Positions 16,787 to 25,863 of a DNA stretch of 64,000 nt are shown piece by piece; the first letter of the stretch is position 1, and every line of letters starts with the position of its first letter. The stretch is from Roseburia intestinalis L1-82. Its GTDB lineage: Bacteria; Bacillota; Clostridia; Lachnospirales; Lachnospiraceae. Where the stretch lies: the NCBI RefSeq assembly GCF_900537995.1, contig NZ_LR027880.1, positions 883,501-947,500 on the forward strand. The letters run 5' to 3'. A program made the position numbers and the translations under genes. A model generated the notes under the pieces. It was not told where the DNA came from and did not search any database. It saw nothing but the letters and a program-made list of their open reading frames with translations.

Positions 16787-19700
16787 GTGTTGTCAAAATT
16801 AAGTGTGAAGAAACCGTATACTGTGATCGTAGGCGTGATCTTAGTCATTGTGTTAGGAGCCGTATCCCTAACCAAAATGACCACAGATCTACTGCCGGAT
16901 ATGAGTCTGCCATATGCCTTAGTCATTACGACGGATATGGGGGCAAGCCCGGAGAAAGTGGAATCCGATGTGACAGCACCTGTCGAGGCATCCATGGCGA
17001 CGACTTCGAGCATCAAAAATGTGAGTTCTGCCTCCTACGATAATTATTCGATGGTGATCTTAGAGTATGAGCAGAATGCCAATATGGATTCGGTCATTAT
17101 CGAGATCCAGCAGAAATTAGACCAGTTAGAGGGCAGTTTTCCGGATGGTGCCGGGAAGCCGATGATCATGCAGATCGACCCGGATATGATGCCTGTAATG
17201 GTGGCATCTGCCGATGTGGAAGGCATGACGCAGTCAGAGATTTCGGATTATGTGGAAAATGAACTTTCGCCGGTGCTTGAGAGTATCGACGGTGTGGCAT
17301 CTGTTTCTACAACCGGAACTGTGGAAGAGAACATTCATGTCACATTAGATCAGGATAAAATCGATGCACTGAATCAGAAGATCCAGAGTAAGATCGAGGA
17401 ACAGTTTACTGAACCGCAGGAACAGCTCGATCAGGCTGCCGAGCAGGTGGAGAGTGGACGCAGGCAGATGGAAAGCGGAAAAGATCAGCTTGCAAACCAG
17501 CTTGGACAGGCAGAAAATGAAGTGATCAATGGTAAGTCACAGGCGTTTGTGGCAGAATCAGATCTGAGTCAGAATTATACAGTATTGAAAGCGACCGATG
17601 AGCTGATAAAGCGGGCAATCCCGGAACTCCAGAGTATTTATGAACAGGGAATGGGATTAAAAGCAGACATTGAACAGGCACAAAAAGAAGCCCAGATGAA
17701 CAGTGACGATGGAAGCAGACGTATAGAAGAACTTTTAGAGGAGGCGAAGATTTCCGGAGATCAGGAACAGATCAATCAGATCCTTGCGATGACCGGGGAA
17801 AATCAGGAGAGCATTGCGGAAGCAGGAAAACGTCTGGAATTATTACAGGAAGAACTGTTAGAACTGAATACATCCTTAAATCAGCAGTGGGCAGATCAGT
17901 TAGCAGCGTTAAATGTGAGTCTTAGTTCGATCGATGATATTCCGCAGGTGATTACGCAGCTGTCACAAAAACAGGTTGAGATCCAAACAGCAATGGCAGC
18001 TCTGCAGACTGCACAGGAACAGGTTACAGATGGAAAAACTACCTTAGATGATGCGTATGTAACGTTAAACCGGATGGAGATCGACGGGATCTTAGAGATG
18101 AGTGAAGCGTCTGCACAGCTTGCGGTCGGGGAAGTCCGGTTAGAGCAGGGACAGGAAAAATTAGACGAGTCAAAGCAGAGCGCGCTTGATTCTGCAGATC
18201 TGAATCAGATTTTGTCGGTGGAAACATTAGGCGGAATATTGACAGCACAGAATTTTTCCATGCCGGCTGGCTATGTCAATGAAGATAAGAAACAATATCT
18301 GGTGCGTGTCGGGGACAAAGTTTCGTCGGTGGAGAAACTAAAAGATCTTGTGCTTGTGGATGTAGGACTGGATGGAATCGAGCCAATCCGCTTATCGGAT
18401 GTTGCAGAAACAGAAGTGGTGGACGATACGGGAGATTCCTATTCCAAGGTAAACGGAAATCCTGCGATTATGCTTTCCATTGAGAAGCAGACCGGGTACT
18501 CTACCGGGGATGTAACAAAACGGATCAAAACCAGATTTGAATCACTGGAAAAAGAAAATGACAAACTTCACATGACGATTTTGATGAATCAGGGAGTTTA
18601 CATTGATACCATTGTGGAGTCAGTCATGGAAAATATGATTGTAGGTGCAATTCTTGCCGTACTTATTCTGATTCTGTTTTTAAAGGATATCAAACCGACT
18701 CTGGTGATCGCATGCTCTATTCCACTCAGCGTGGTTTTTGCAATCGTTTTGATGTATTTTACCGGAATATCGTTAAATATCATTTCATTGTCCGGTCTTG
18801 CGCTTGGCGTCGGCATGCTTGTAGATAATTCGATTGTCGTGATCGAAAATATTTACCGGCTCAGGAATCAGGGATTATCGATCCGGAAGGCAGCAGTTGA
18901 AGGAGCAGGACAGGTGGCAGGAGCTATTTTTGCATCCACGCTCACAACGGTCTGTGTGTTTGCGCCGATCATTTTTACGGAGGGTATCACAAGGCAGCTG
19001 TTTGTGGATATTGCACTCACGATCGCCTATACGTTAGCGGCAAGTCTGATTGTGGCGCTGACGTTTGTACCGATGATGGCATCCGGTGCGCTGAAGAATA
19101 CCAGGGAAATCAAACATCCGTGGTTTGACCGCATTTTAGATGGATATGAAAAAGTTCTGCGTGTGGCACTGCGGTTTAAACCGATCGTACTGATCTGTGT
19201 GGTAGTTTTTCTGGTGGCAAGTGTGACGCTTTCCGTTTCCAAAGGATTTACCTTTATGGACATGAATATGGAGACAGAGCAGCTCACGGTCACGGTTTCA
19301 GCGAAAGAGGATGAAAAGCTGACATTTGAGGAACTGACGGAGCGCGCGGATGAGGTTGTGGATAAGATCTCTGGCATCTCCGGTGTGGATTCGATCGGAG
19401 CCATGGCAGGCGGCGGTGGAATCATGTCGATGGGCGGCAGTACGGACAGTGTGACCATGTACGTGCTCATCGATGATTCCGGGGCGACTGGCAGTGAGAT
19501 CACTGCCTCGATACAGGCGCTTACAGCGGATCTTGACTGCGACGTGAATACGGACAGCTCTGCGTCGGATATGAGTTCCTTTTTCGGAAGCGGTATTTCC
19601 GTGCGGGTCAGCGGAAAAGATTTAGATAAGCTGCAGAAACTCGCAGGGCAGATCGCAGAAGTCGTGGAAAAGACGGAGGGCACTGTAGATGTGGACGATG

Positions 19701-20689
19701 GTCTTGGAGATACGACACCGTCTTTCACGGTAAAAGTGGACAAAGAAAAAGCTGCAAAATATGGCATGACAACAGCGCAGGTGTATCAGCTTGTCTATAA
19801 ACAGCTTGCATCGAATACGTCATCCACAACGATCTCGACGGATTTAAAAGACTATAAAGTATATGTGCAGAGTGGGGAACAGGCGGATGTCACGCCAGGG
19901 GATATCCGTAAGCTGACATTTCCTTATACAGACCGTATCAGCGGAGAGACAACAGATATTCCCCTGAAAGATATCGCAGAGTTTGAGGAAGGTGAGTCCT
20001 TAAATGTGATAAACAGAAGCTCGCAGACGCGCTATATCAGCGTGACAGCCGGTGTGGATGAAGATCACAATGTGACGCTGGTAAGTAACCAGATCCAGAA
20101 AGGATTAGATAAGATCAAGCTGCCGGATGGATATGAGATCTCCATGACCGGGGAGGATGAGACGATCCGGGATGCGATGAACCAATTGTATCTGATGCTG
20201 ATCTTAGCGGTGGTATTTATTTATCTTATCATGGTTGCACAGTTCCAGTCATTTTTGTCGCCTTTTATTATTATGTTCACGATTCCGCTTGCATTTACGG
20301 GAGGTTTCTTTGCTCTGTTTGTGACAGACAATGAAGTCGGCGTGGTATCCATGATCGGATTTGTCATGTTAGCGGGTGTCATCGTCAATAACGGAATCGT
20401 GTTAGTCGATTATATCAATCAGCTGAGAAGAGAGGGCATGGATAAAAAGGAGGCGATTGTCACAGCCGGAAGAACGAGACTGCGCCCGATCTTAATGACG
20501 GCACTGACCACGATCCTTGCAATGTCCACGATGGCGATGGGACTTGGAAGCGGTTCGGAGATGATGCAGCCGATGGCGATCGTGACAGAGGGCGGTATGC
20601 TATATGGAACGCTGCTGACACTGATCGTGGTGCCATGTATCTATGATCTGTTTACGAGGAATAAGAGTATGGTGGAGGAAGAGATCTAA
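16787..20689 (+). CDS. RND-superfamily exporter with large coiled-coil insertion
   Basis: A proton-driven membrane exporter of the AcrB/HAE1 type, 1300 residues, with twelve expected helices. The signature GMLVDNSIVVIENIYR holds the proton-relay aspartate (the second AcrB Asp is Asn here). PIPLAFTGGFF-like and GVIVNNGIVLVDYINQLRR segments mark the second half. Between roughly residues 190 and 460 the first extracellular domain is expanded by Gln/Glu-rich helices (QLDQAAEQVESGRRQMESG and many similar heptads), predicting long extracellular coiled coils. The GTG at 16787 is chosen with GGAGGG upstream, giving MLSKLSVKKPY; TTG 16790 is also possible. No membrane-fusion or outer-membrane partner gene is present, as expected for a monoderm. 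Confidence 0.9.
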   Translation: MLSKLSVKKPYTVIVGVILVIVLGAVSLTKMTTDLLPDMSLPYALVITTDMGASPEKVESDVTAPVEASMATTSSIKNVSSASYDNYSMVILEYEQNANMDSVIIEIQQKLDQLEGSFPDGAGKPMIMQIDPDMMPVMVASADVEGMTQSEISDYVENELSPVLESIDGVASVSTTGTVEENIHVTLDQDKIDALNQKIQSKIEEQFTEPQEQLDQAAEQVESGRRQMESGKDQLANQLGQAENEVINGKSQAFVAESDLSQNYTVLKATDELIKRAIPELQSIYEQGMGLKADIEQAQKEAQMNSDDGSRRIEELLEEAKISGDQEQINQILAMTGENQESIAEAGKRLELLQEELLELNTSLNQQWADQLAALNVSLSSIDDIPQVITQLSQKQVEIQTAMAALQTAQEQVTDGKTTLDDAYVTLNRMEIDGILEMSEASAQLAVGEVRLEQGQEKLDESKQSALDSADLNQILSVETLGGILTAQNFSMPAGYVNEDKKQYLVRVGDKVSSVEKLKDLVLVDVGLDGIEPIRLSDVAETEVVDDTGDSYSKVNGNPAIMLSIEKQTGYSTGDVTKRIKTRFESLEKENDKLHMTILMNQGVYIDTIVESVMENMIVGAILAVLILILFLKDIKPTLVIACSIPLSVVFAIVLMYFTGISLNIISLSGLALGVGMLVDNSIVVIENIYRLRNQGLSIRKAAVEGAGQVAGAIFASTLTTVCVFAPIIFTEGITRQLFVDIALTIAYTLAASLIVALTFVPMMASGALKNTREIKHPWFDRILDGYEKVLRVALRFKPIVLICVVVFLVASVTLSVSKGFTFMDMNMETEQLTVTVSAKEDEKLTFEELTERADEVVDKISGISGVDSIGAMAGGGGIMSMGGSTDSVTMYVLIDDSGATGSEITASIQALTADLDCDVNTDSSASDMSSFFGSGISVRVSGKDLDKLQKLAGQIAEVVEKTEGTVDVDDGLGDTTPSFTVKVDKEKAAKYGMTTAQVYQLVYKQLASNTSSTTISTDLKDYKVYVQSGEQADVTPGDIRKLTFPYTDRISGETTDIPLKDIAEFEEGESLNVINRSSQTRYISVTAGVDEDHNVTLVSNQIQKGLDKIKLPDGYEISMTGEDETIRDAMNQLYLMLILAVVFIYLIMVAQFQSFLSPFIIMFTIPLAFTGGFFALFVTDNEVGVVSMIGFVMLAGVIVNNGIVLVDYINQLRREGMDKKEAIVTAGRTRLRPILMTALTTILAMSTMAMGLGSGSEMMQPMAIVTEGGMLYGTLLTLIVVPCIYDLFTRNKSMVEEEI

Positions 20690-20697
20690 AAAAACAG

Positions 20698-20726
20698 TTG
20701 ACAAACCCCGCGTCCCCTCGTATGAT
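20698..20726 (+). promoter_or_regulatory. Promoter of the valS T-box transcript
   Basis: TTGACA (20698-20703) and TATGAT (20721-20726) are exactly 17 bases apart, beginning nine bases after the RND stop codon. Confidence 0.8.
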
Positions 20727-20734
20727 AAAAACAG

Positions 20735-21042
20735 CAAAAAACAAAGGTTGTGAGAAAGAGGAGTACACATAAACTCTTTGCAGAGAGGGAAGTTCACCGG
20801 CTGAAAGACATCCCAGAGAAAGATATGTGGAAGGTAGCTTTTGAACCGGAATGCTGAGAAAGCATAGCTGTATGACAGGATATAAGAACAGGCATTGCAG
20901 ATATGCACAGGTATTCACGACTCATCCACGTTACAGGATGACCGGTCAGATATGGAACTGGCTGGACATGAGCACCAACAAAGGTGGTACCGCGATCATA
21001 TTCGCCCTTTGTATTCCGTATGGAATACGAAGGGCTTTTTTT
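20735..21042 (+). ncRNA. T-box leader of valS
   Basis: The leader is a tRNA-sensing switch that turns on valS when uncharged tRNA-Val accumulates. AAAGGTGGTACCGCG at 20980-20994 is the conserved T-box; its TGGT bulge would pair with an ACCA 3' end, consistent with tRNA-Val. The terminator GCCCTTTGTATTCC (21004-21017) with GGAATACGAAGGGC (21022-21035) and a T-run follows. Stem I precedes, with AGTA near 20763 as in known T-boxes. A GTA triplet at 20834-20836 may be the Val specifier, but I could not fold stem I with certainty. Confidence 0.93.
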
Positions 21043-21112
21043 AATTCATAGGAAATTATGTCCTGTGAATCAAAACCGCCTATCTATCAGAACTAAAAAA
21101 GGAGAACAGATT

Positions 21113-23776
21113 ATGTGTCAGAATTGCAGTAAAGAATTAGCAAAGACCTACGATCCAAAAAGCATTGAAGACCGTTTATACAAAAAATGGGAAGACAACG
21201 GCTATTTCCACGCCGAAGTTGACCGCAGCAAAAAGCCGTTTACCATCGTGATGCCGCCGCCAAACATCACAGGACAGCTTCACATGGGACATGCTCTCGA
21301 CAACACCATGCAGGATATTTTAACACGTTATAAGAGAATGCAGGGTTACAACGCATTATGGCAGCCGGGTACAGACCACGCTTCCATCGCAACAGAAGTG
21401 AAAGTAATCGAGAACCTGAAAAAACAGGGAATCGACAAGCGTGATCTCGGAAGAGAGGGATTCTTAGAAAAATGCTGGGAGTGGCGTGACGAGTACGGCA
21501 GCCGCATCATCAACCAGTTAAAGAAAATGGGATCTTCCGCAGACTGGGAGAGAGAGCGTTTTACGATGGACAAGGGCTGCTCTGAGGCAGTACTTGAGGT
21601 ATTTGTAAAATTATATGAAAAAGGGCTGATCTACAAAGGTTCCCGTATCGTCAACTGGTGTCCGGTATGTAAGACTTCCATCTCAGATGCCGAGGTAGAG
21701 CACGAAGAGCAGGACGGATTCTTCTGGCACATCAACTATCCGGTTGTCGGCGAAGAGGGAAGATTTGTTGAGATCGCAACGACAAGACCGGAGACATTGT
21801 TTGGTGATACCGCAGTTGCAGTGAACCCGGACGACGACCGCTACAAAGACATCGTCGGAAAGATGTTAAAACTTCCGATGACAGACCGCGAGATCCCGGT
21901 GATCGCAGACGCTTATGTTGACAAAGAGTTCGGAACCGGATGTGTAAAGATCACACCGGCACATGACCCGAACGACTTTGAGGTTGGAAAACGTCACAAC
22001 TTAGAGGAGATCACCGTCATCAACGACGATGCAACAATGAACCATTATGCCGGAAAATATGAGGGCATGGACCGCTACGAGTGCAGAAAAGCACTGGTGG
22101 AGGATCTTGAAAAACAGGGACTGCTTGTAAAAGTAGAGCCGCATTCCCACAACGTAGGAACCCATGACCGCTGCGGCACAACCGTTGAGCCGATGGTAAA
22201 ACAGCAGTGGTTTGTAAAGATGGATGAACTGATCAAACCGGCTGTGGAAGCAGTGAAAAACGGAGACATCCAGTTACTTCCAAAACGTATGGAGAAAACA
22301 TACTTTAACTGGACTGACAATATCCGTGACTGGTGTATTTCCAGACAGCTCTGGTGGGGACACCGCATCCCGGCTTATTACTGCCCGGACTGCGGTGAGA
22401 TGGTGGTAGCAAAGGCTGCACCGGAGAAATGTCCGAAATGCGGATGTGATCACATGGAGCAGGATCCGGATACTTTAGATACCTGGTTCTCATCCGCACT
22501 CTGGCCGTTCTCCACATTAGGCTGGCCGGATAAGACAGAAGATCTGGATTACTTCTATCCGACCGATGTACTTGTAACCGGATACGATATCATTTTCTTC
22601 TGGGTCATCCGTATGATTTTCTCCGGCTATGAGCAGATGGGCAAAGCACCGTTCCATACCGTATTGTTCCACGGACTGGTTCGTGATTCCCAGGGACGCA
22701 AGATGAGTAAATCTTTAGGAAACGGTATTGATCCGCTCGAAGTAATCGATAAATACGGCGCAGATGCACTCCGCCTGACACTGATCACCGGAAATGCACC
22801 GGGAAATGATATGCGTTTCTACTGGGAGCGTGTTGAGGCATCCAGAAATTTTGCCAACAAAGTATGGAATGCATCCCGTTTCATCATGATGAACCTTGAG
22901 GGAAGCGAGATCAAGGAGCCGTCACTGGGTGAGTTAAAACCGGCAGATAAGTGGATCTTATCCAAGGTAAACACACTTGCAAAAGACGTGACAGAAAATA
23001 TGGATAAGTACGAGATGGGAATCGCCGTACAGAAAGTTTATGATTTCATCTGGGATGAATTCTGTGACTGGTACATTGAGATCACTAAGACTCGTACTTA
23101 TAATAAAGAAAATGATCCGGCATCTGCAAACGCAGCATTCTGGACATTAAAGACCGTACTGACAGAGGCATTAAAACTGCTTCATCCGTTCATGCCGTTT
23201 ATCACAGAAGAGATTTTCTGCACACTGCATCCGGAAGAAGACACGATCATGCTTGCAAAATGGCCGGAGTACCGTGCTGACTGGAATTTCCCGGCAGAGG
23301 AAGAAATGTTAGAGCACTGCAAGGATCTGGTAAAAGGTGTCCGTAATGTGCGCACAGAGATGGATGTTCTGCCATCAAGAAAAGCGAAAATCTTTATTGT
23401 TGCTGAAGATGCCGCTTTGCGTGATTCCTTTGAACTGACCAAAGAGGCTTATGCAAACCTTGCCGGAGCAAGTGAGGTCATGGTGCAGCAGGATAAGACA
23501 GGCATCGGGGAGGATGCAGTATCTGTTGTGATCCCTGGCGCTACACTGTATCTGCCATTAGAAGATCTGGTTGATTTCGAGAAGGAAAAAGAGCGTCTGT
23601 TAAAAGAGCAGGCACGTTTAGAGAAAGAGCTTGCACGTTCTAAGGGAATGCTTTCGAATGAAAAATTCTTAAGCAAAGCACCGGAAGCAAAAGTGCAGGA
23701 AGAGAAGGACAAACTTGCCGGATACGAACAGATGATGGAGCAGGTCAAAGAACGTTTGGCACAGATGTCAAAATAA
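21113..23776 (+). CDS. valS: Valyl-tRNA synthetase
   Basis: This enzyme charges tRNA-Val with valine in the cytosol. The class I signatures are PPNITGQLHMGHAL (HIGH form) near residue 50 and GRKMSKSLGNGIDPL (KMSKS) near residue 525. The editing domain lies between them (TTRPETLFGDTAVAVNP). The C-terminal coiled-coil arm that contacts tRNA is visible as FEKEKERLLKEQARLEKEL. The 887 residues match the family. The ATG at 21113 has GGAGAA upstream and begins MCQNCSKELAKTYDPKS. Expression is controlled by the T-box leader directly before it. No terminator is obvious after it; a repeat region follows. Confidence 0.98.
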   Translation: MCQNCSKELAKTYDPKSIEDRLYKKWEDNGYFHAEVDRSKKPFTIVMPPPNITGQLHMGHALDNTMQDILTRYKRMQGYNALWQPGTDHASIATEVKVIENLKKQGIDKRDLGREGFLEKCWEWRDEYGSRIINQLKKMGSSADWERERFTMDKGCSEAVLEVFVKLYEKGLIYKGSRIVNWCPVCKTSISDAEVEHEEQDGFFWHINYPVVGEEGRFVEIATTRPETLFGDTAVAVNPDDDRYKDIVGKMLKLPMTDREIPVIADAYVDKEFGTGCVKITPAHDPNDFEVGKRHNLEEITVINDDATMNHYAGKYEGMDRYECRKALVEDLEKQGLLVKVEPHSHNVGTHDRCGTTVEPMVKQQWFVKMDELIKPAVEAVKNGDIQLLPKRMEKTYFNWTDNIRDWCISRQLWWGHRIPAYYCPDCGEMVVAKAAPEKCPKCGCDHMEQDPDTLDTWFSSALWPFSTLGWPDKTEDLDYFYPTDVLVTGYDIIFFWVIRMIFSGYEQMGKAPFHTVLFHGLVRDSQGRKMSKSLGNGIDPLEVIDKYGADALRLTLITGNAPGNDMRFYWERVEASRNFANKVWNASRFIMMNLEGSEIKEPSLGELKPADKWILSKVNTLAKDVTENMDKYEMGIAVQKVYDFIWDEFCDWYIEITKTRTYNKENDPASANAAFWTLKTVLTEALKLLHPFMPFITEEIFCTLHPEEDTIMLAKWPEYRADWNFPAEEEMLEHCKDLVKGVRNVRTEMDVLPSRKAKIFIVAEDAALRDSFELTKEAYANLAGASEVMVQQDKTGIGEDAVSVVIPGATLYLPLEDLVDFEKEKERLLKEQARLEKELARSKGMLSNEKFLSKAPEAKVQEEKDKLAGYEQMMEQVKERLAQMSK

Positions 23777-23786
23777 TTGCAAGATA

Positions 23787-23906
23787 ATGAGCGCAAGAAC
23801 GGCGAATTGTATCATGTGCTGATTTTGCACATGATATAATAAGACTGCCGAGCGAAGCTCGTGTAGATCATGATCATGAAGCATTGCTTCATGATATAAT
23901 AAGAAG
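23787..23906. repeat. Short palindromic repeat cluster with two extended -10 motifs
   Basis: The cluster contains ATGAGCGCAAG (23787-23797), ACGGCGAATTG (23799-23809) and a hairpin TCATGTGC/GCACATGA leading into ATATAATAAGA. GAGCGAAGCTC follows, then a second hairpin TCATGAAGC/GCTTCATGA leading into the same ATATAATAAGA. Each hairpin thus ends in TGATATAAT, a perfect extended -10 box (TATAAT at 23835-23840 and 23895-23900). Blocks of the same repeat recur at 46930-46979. Together with the hairpin that follows, it fills most of the 340-base gap between valS and the FapA-like gene. Confidence 0.65.
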
Positions 23907-23998
23907 GAGCTATGCACGATGGGTATCATCTTTACTGGTCAGCCGGTAAAGTGGTGCCTGCCTTGTATAGCTCTTTTTGGTAAAATAGCACCAAAAAG
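23907..23998 (+). ncRNA. Long imperfect hairpin, candidate small RNA or attenuator
   Basis: GAGCTAT at 23907 pairs with TATAGCTC ending at 23973, and inner pairing continues (GGTATCA with TGGTGCC by wobble; CTTTACTGG with CCGGTAAAG) to a tiny TCA loop. A T-run at 23974-23978 follows. The arm CTTTTTGGT (23973-23981) also pairs perfectly with ACCAAAAAG (23990-23998), so a second hairpin competes for the terminator T-run. An extended -10 lies six bases upstream. This predicts a transcript of about 70 bases, or a switch before the FapA-like gene. No known RNA family recognised. Confidence 0.4.
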
Positions 23999-24022
23999 GA
24001 CGCGTTGTGTTAAAGAATTTAC

Positions 24023-24051
24023 TTGAAAAAGCATAAAAGTACTAGTATTAT
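24023..24051 (+). promoter_or_regulatory. Putative promoter of the FapA-like gene
   Basis: TTGAAA (24023-24028) and TATTAT (24046-24051) are 17 bases apart, 66 bases before the ATG. Confidence 0.5.
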
Positions 24052-24116
24052 ATAGGATAAGGAATATTCTACGTTACTATGTATACATACATCAGAAAGA
24101 ATTGGGGAGCACGCCT

Positions 24117-25493
24117 ATGGTAACAGAAGAAAAACCAATCGTACGGATGACGGCAGATAGCATGGAAGCGTATGTTATGCTTATAACACCAGACGATGGG
24201 GGAGAATATACAATTGAATCATTGCAGAAAGCATTGGATGACAGAGGTGTCAAGTACGGAATAGATGAAGCAGCGTTGACGGAGCTGATTGATGAAAAAA
24301 AATATGGTGTGGAGACGTTAGTTGCGCAGGGAACAGAGCCGGTAGACGGAAAAGACGGTTATTATGATTACAATTTTAACTGCAACTTTGATAAAAAACC
24401 GTTGATGCGGCCGGATGGAACCGTGGATTACTGGTCTGTAAAGTCGATAGAGTCTGTGGTGCAGGATCAGGTGATCGCGGAGTACCATCCTTGTGTGGAG
24501 GGAATGGACGGCAAGACAGTCACTGGAAAGCCGATACCTGCAAAGCGGGGAAGAGAACAGCTTCCACTGAAAGGAAAAGGATTTGAACGCAAGGATGATA
24601 ATACCTATGTTGCGCTGATGAGTGGTAAGATCGAGACACAGAATGACAGGGTTGTGATCCTTCCGGTACATGAATTGTCCGGCAATGCAGATCTTTCCAG
24701 TGGCAACATTGATTTTCATGGTGATGTTGTGATCCACGGAAGCGTGGAAAGCGGCGTTATAGTAAAAGCAAGCGGTACGATCACAGTGGATGGAATCGTC
24801 GAGGCATGTACTTTAGAGGCAGGGAAAGATATTATTTTAAGAAGTGGAATGCTCGGTGGAAATAAGGCATCAGTAAAGACAAAAGGCAGTATTACCGCAA
24901 AGTTTTTTGAATTTACCCGTATTGAATGTGCAGGCGATATCCGTGCAGATGTGCTGATGGATTGTCAGGTACAGTGCTTTGGAAAGATCATCATGAATGG
25001 AAAACGCGGAAGCATCATCGGTGGCCTTACACATGGAGTGTGTGGAATCGAGGTTACGACATTAGGAAATGATGCCGAGAAAAAGACCGTTATTATGGCT
25101 GGTGCAAGTCCGGAAGGATATGCAAAACTCAGACAGTTGGAAAAGACGATTCAGGAGTTGAGTCAGGGATTGGCACAGATTGAAGAGGGGCTGCGCAAGT
25201 TTGAAGAGCTGGAAAAAGCGCGTGGAGTCAGCTACAAAGACGATCCGAGGCGAGTGACATTGCTCCGTATCAAGATCCGTGATACTGCGACATTAGCACA
25301 CAGCAAAGAAGAGGCAAAGCAGCTGCGCAATCTGATCGAGAGTGCGAGCGGTGCATGTGTTACCGTTTTGCGGGGGACTTATCCGGGAGCTGTGATCCAG
25401 ATCGAGGATACCAAGCTGCTTGTACAGAATTATGTAAAAGCAGCTGAGTTTTACAAGCTGCAGGATAAGATCAAGACGAGAGAATGCTCATAA
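24117..25493 (+). CDS. FapA-like (DUF342) protein
   Basis: This is a cytosolic protein of the FapA/DUF342 family, 458 residues. The N-terminal region has ARVE-like sequence (DSMEAYVMLITPDDGGEYT). A right-handed beta-helix follows, seen as short repeated strands with Gly-Asp-Val patterns (GDVVIHGSVESGVIVKASG; ECAGDIRADVLMDCQVQC). The C-terminal helices include LRQLEKTIQELSQGLAQIEE. Members occur near flagellar and sporulation genes in clostridia, but the biochemical role is not established; a link to polymer assembly or signalling is a guess. ATG 24117 has GGGGAG eight bases upstream. It is followed by a perfect terminator palindrome at 25556. Confidence 0.8.
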   Translation: MVTEEKPIVRMTADSMEAYVMLITPDDGGEYTIESLQKALDDRGVKYGIDEAALTELIDEKKYGVETLVAQGTEPVDGKDGYYDYNFNCNFDKKPLMRPDGTVDYWSVKSIESVVQDQVIAEYHPCVEGMDGKTVTGKPIPAKRGREQLPLKGKGFERKDDNTYVALMSGKIETQNDRVVILPVHELSGNADLSSGNIDFHGDVVIHGSVESGVIVKASGTITVDGIVEACTLEAGKDIILRSGMLGGNKASVKTKGSITAKFFEFTRIECAGDIRADVLMDCQVQCFGKIIMNGKRGSIIGGLTHGVCGIEVTTLGNDAEKKTVIMAGASPEGYAKLRQLEKTIQELSQGLAQIEEGLRKFEELEKARGVSYKDDPRRVTLLRIKIRDTATLAHSKEEAKQLRNLIESASGACVTVLRGTYPGAVIQIEDTKLLVQNYVKAAEFYKLQDKIKTRECS

Positions 25494-25555
25494 AACTGCT
25501 GTCGAATATGGCAGAAGTTTTACGAAAAACTTAATATAAATTTACTTGATTATTG

Positions 25556-25590
25556 TCACCACTATATTATAATATAGTGGTGATTCTTTT
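25556..25590 (+). terminator. Perfect palindromic terminator after the FapA-like gene
   Basis: TCACCACTATATTA pairs base for base with its mirror to 25583, a 28-base perfect palindrome, followed by TTCTTTTTG. Confidence 0.8.
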
Positions 25591-25671
25591 TGCCCTTAAT
25601 TATGTGGTGGAGAGAAGAATCTTAAAATAGATGTTTGCCATAAACAAATGGCAGAAAAGGACAGGTCGATT

Positions 25672-25815
25672 ATGATTAATTTTGAAGAAGAATTAAAGAA
25701 TTTTAAACCGAGCTTAGAGGTAGAAGAGGCAGAACAGGCAATATATAATCATGAATTAACAGATATGACAGATGTTTTAAAAGAGATGATGCAGGAGTTA
25801 AAACATAATATGTAA
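25672..25815 (+). CDS. 47-residue acidic protein, unknown function
   Basis: A short frame beginning MINFEEELKNFKPSLEVEEA and ending KEMMQELKHNM. It is acidic in the first half, predicted mostly helical, without signal peptide or membrane segment. AAAAGG lies 11 bases before the ATG, a fair site. The reading frame keeps strong codon bias over its whole length, and the gene is followed after 48 bases by the TPR protein gene, so they are probably co-transcribed from a promoter after the palindrome at 25556-25583. I do not recognise a family. Confidence 0.6.
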   Translation: MINFEEELKNFKPSLEVEEAEQAIYNHELTDMTDVLKEMMQELKHNM

Positions 25816-25863
25816 GACATCTTTTGGAAAAGTCGAATGTAAATTCATGAAGTGAGGGAAAGA

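Noticed and set aside
19027..19767. A 246-codon open frame on the minus strand inside the RND gene
   Set aside because: Ser/Thr-rich composition typical of the antisense of a GC-biased gene, no ribosome site, and fully inside a strong gene.
20984..21112. N-terminal extension of ValRS from an upstream start
   Set aside because: The extension would be encoded by the T-box terminator; the ATG at 21113 has a ribosome site and the expected N-terminus.
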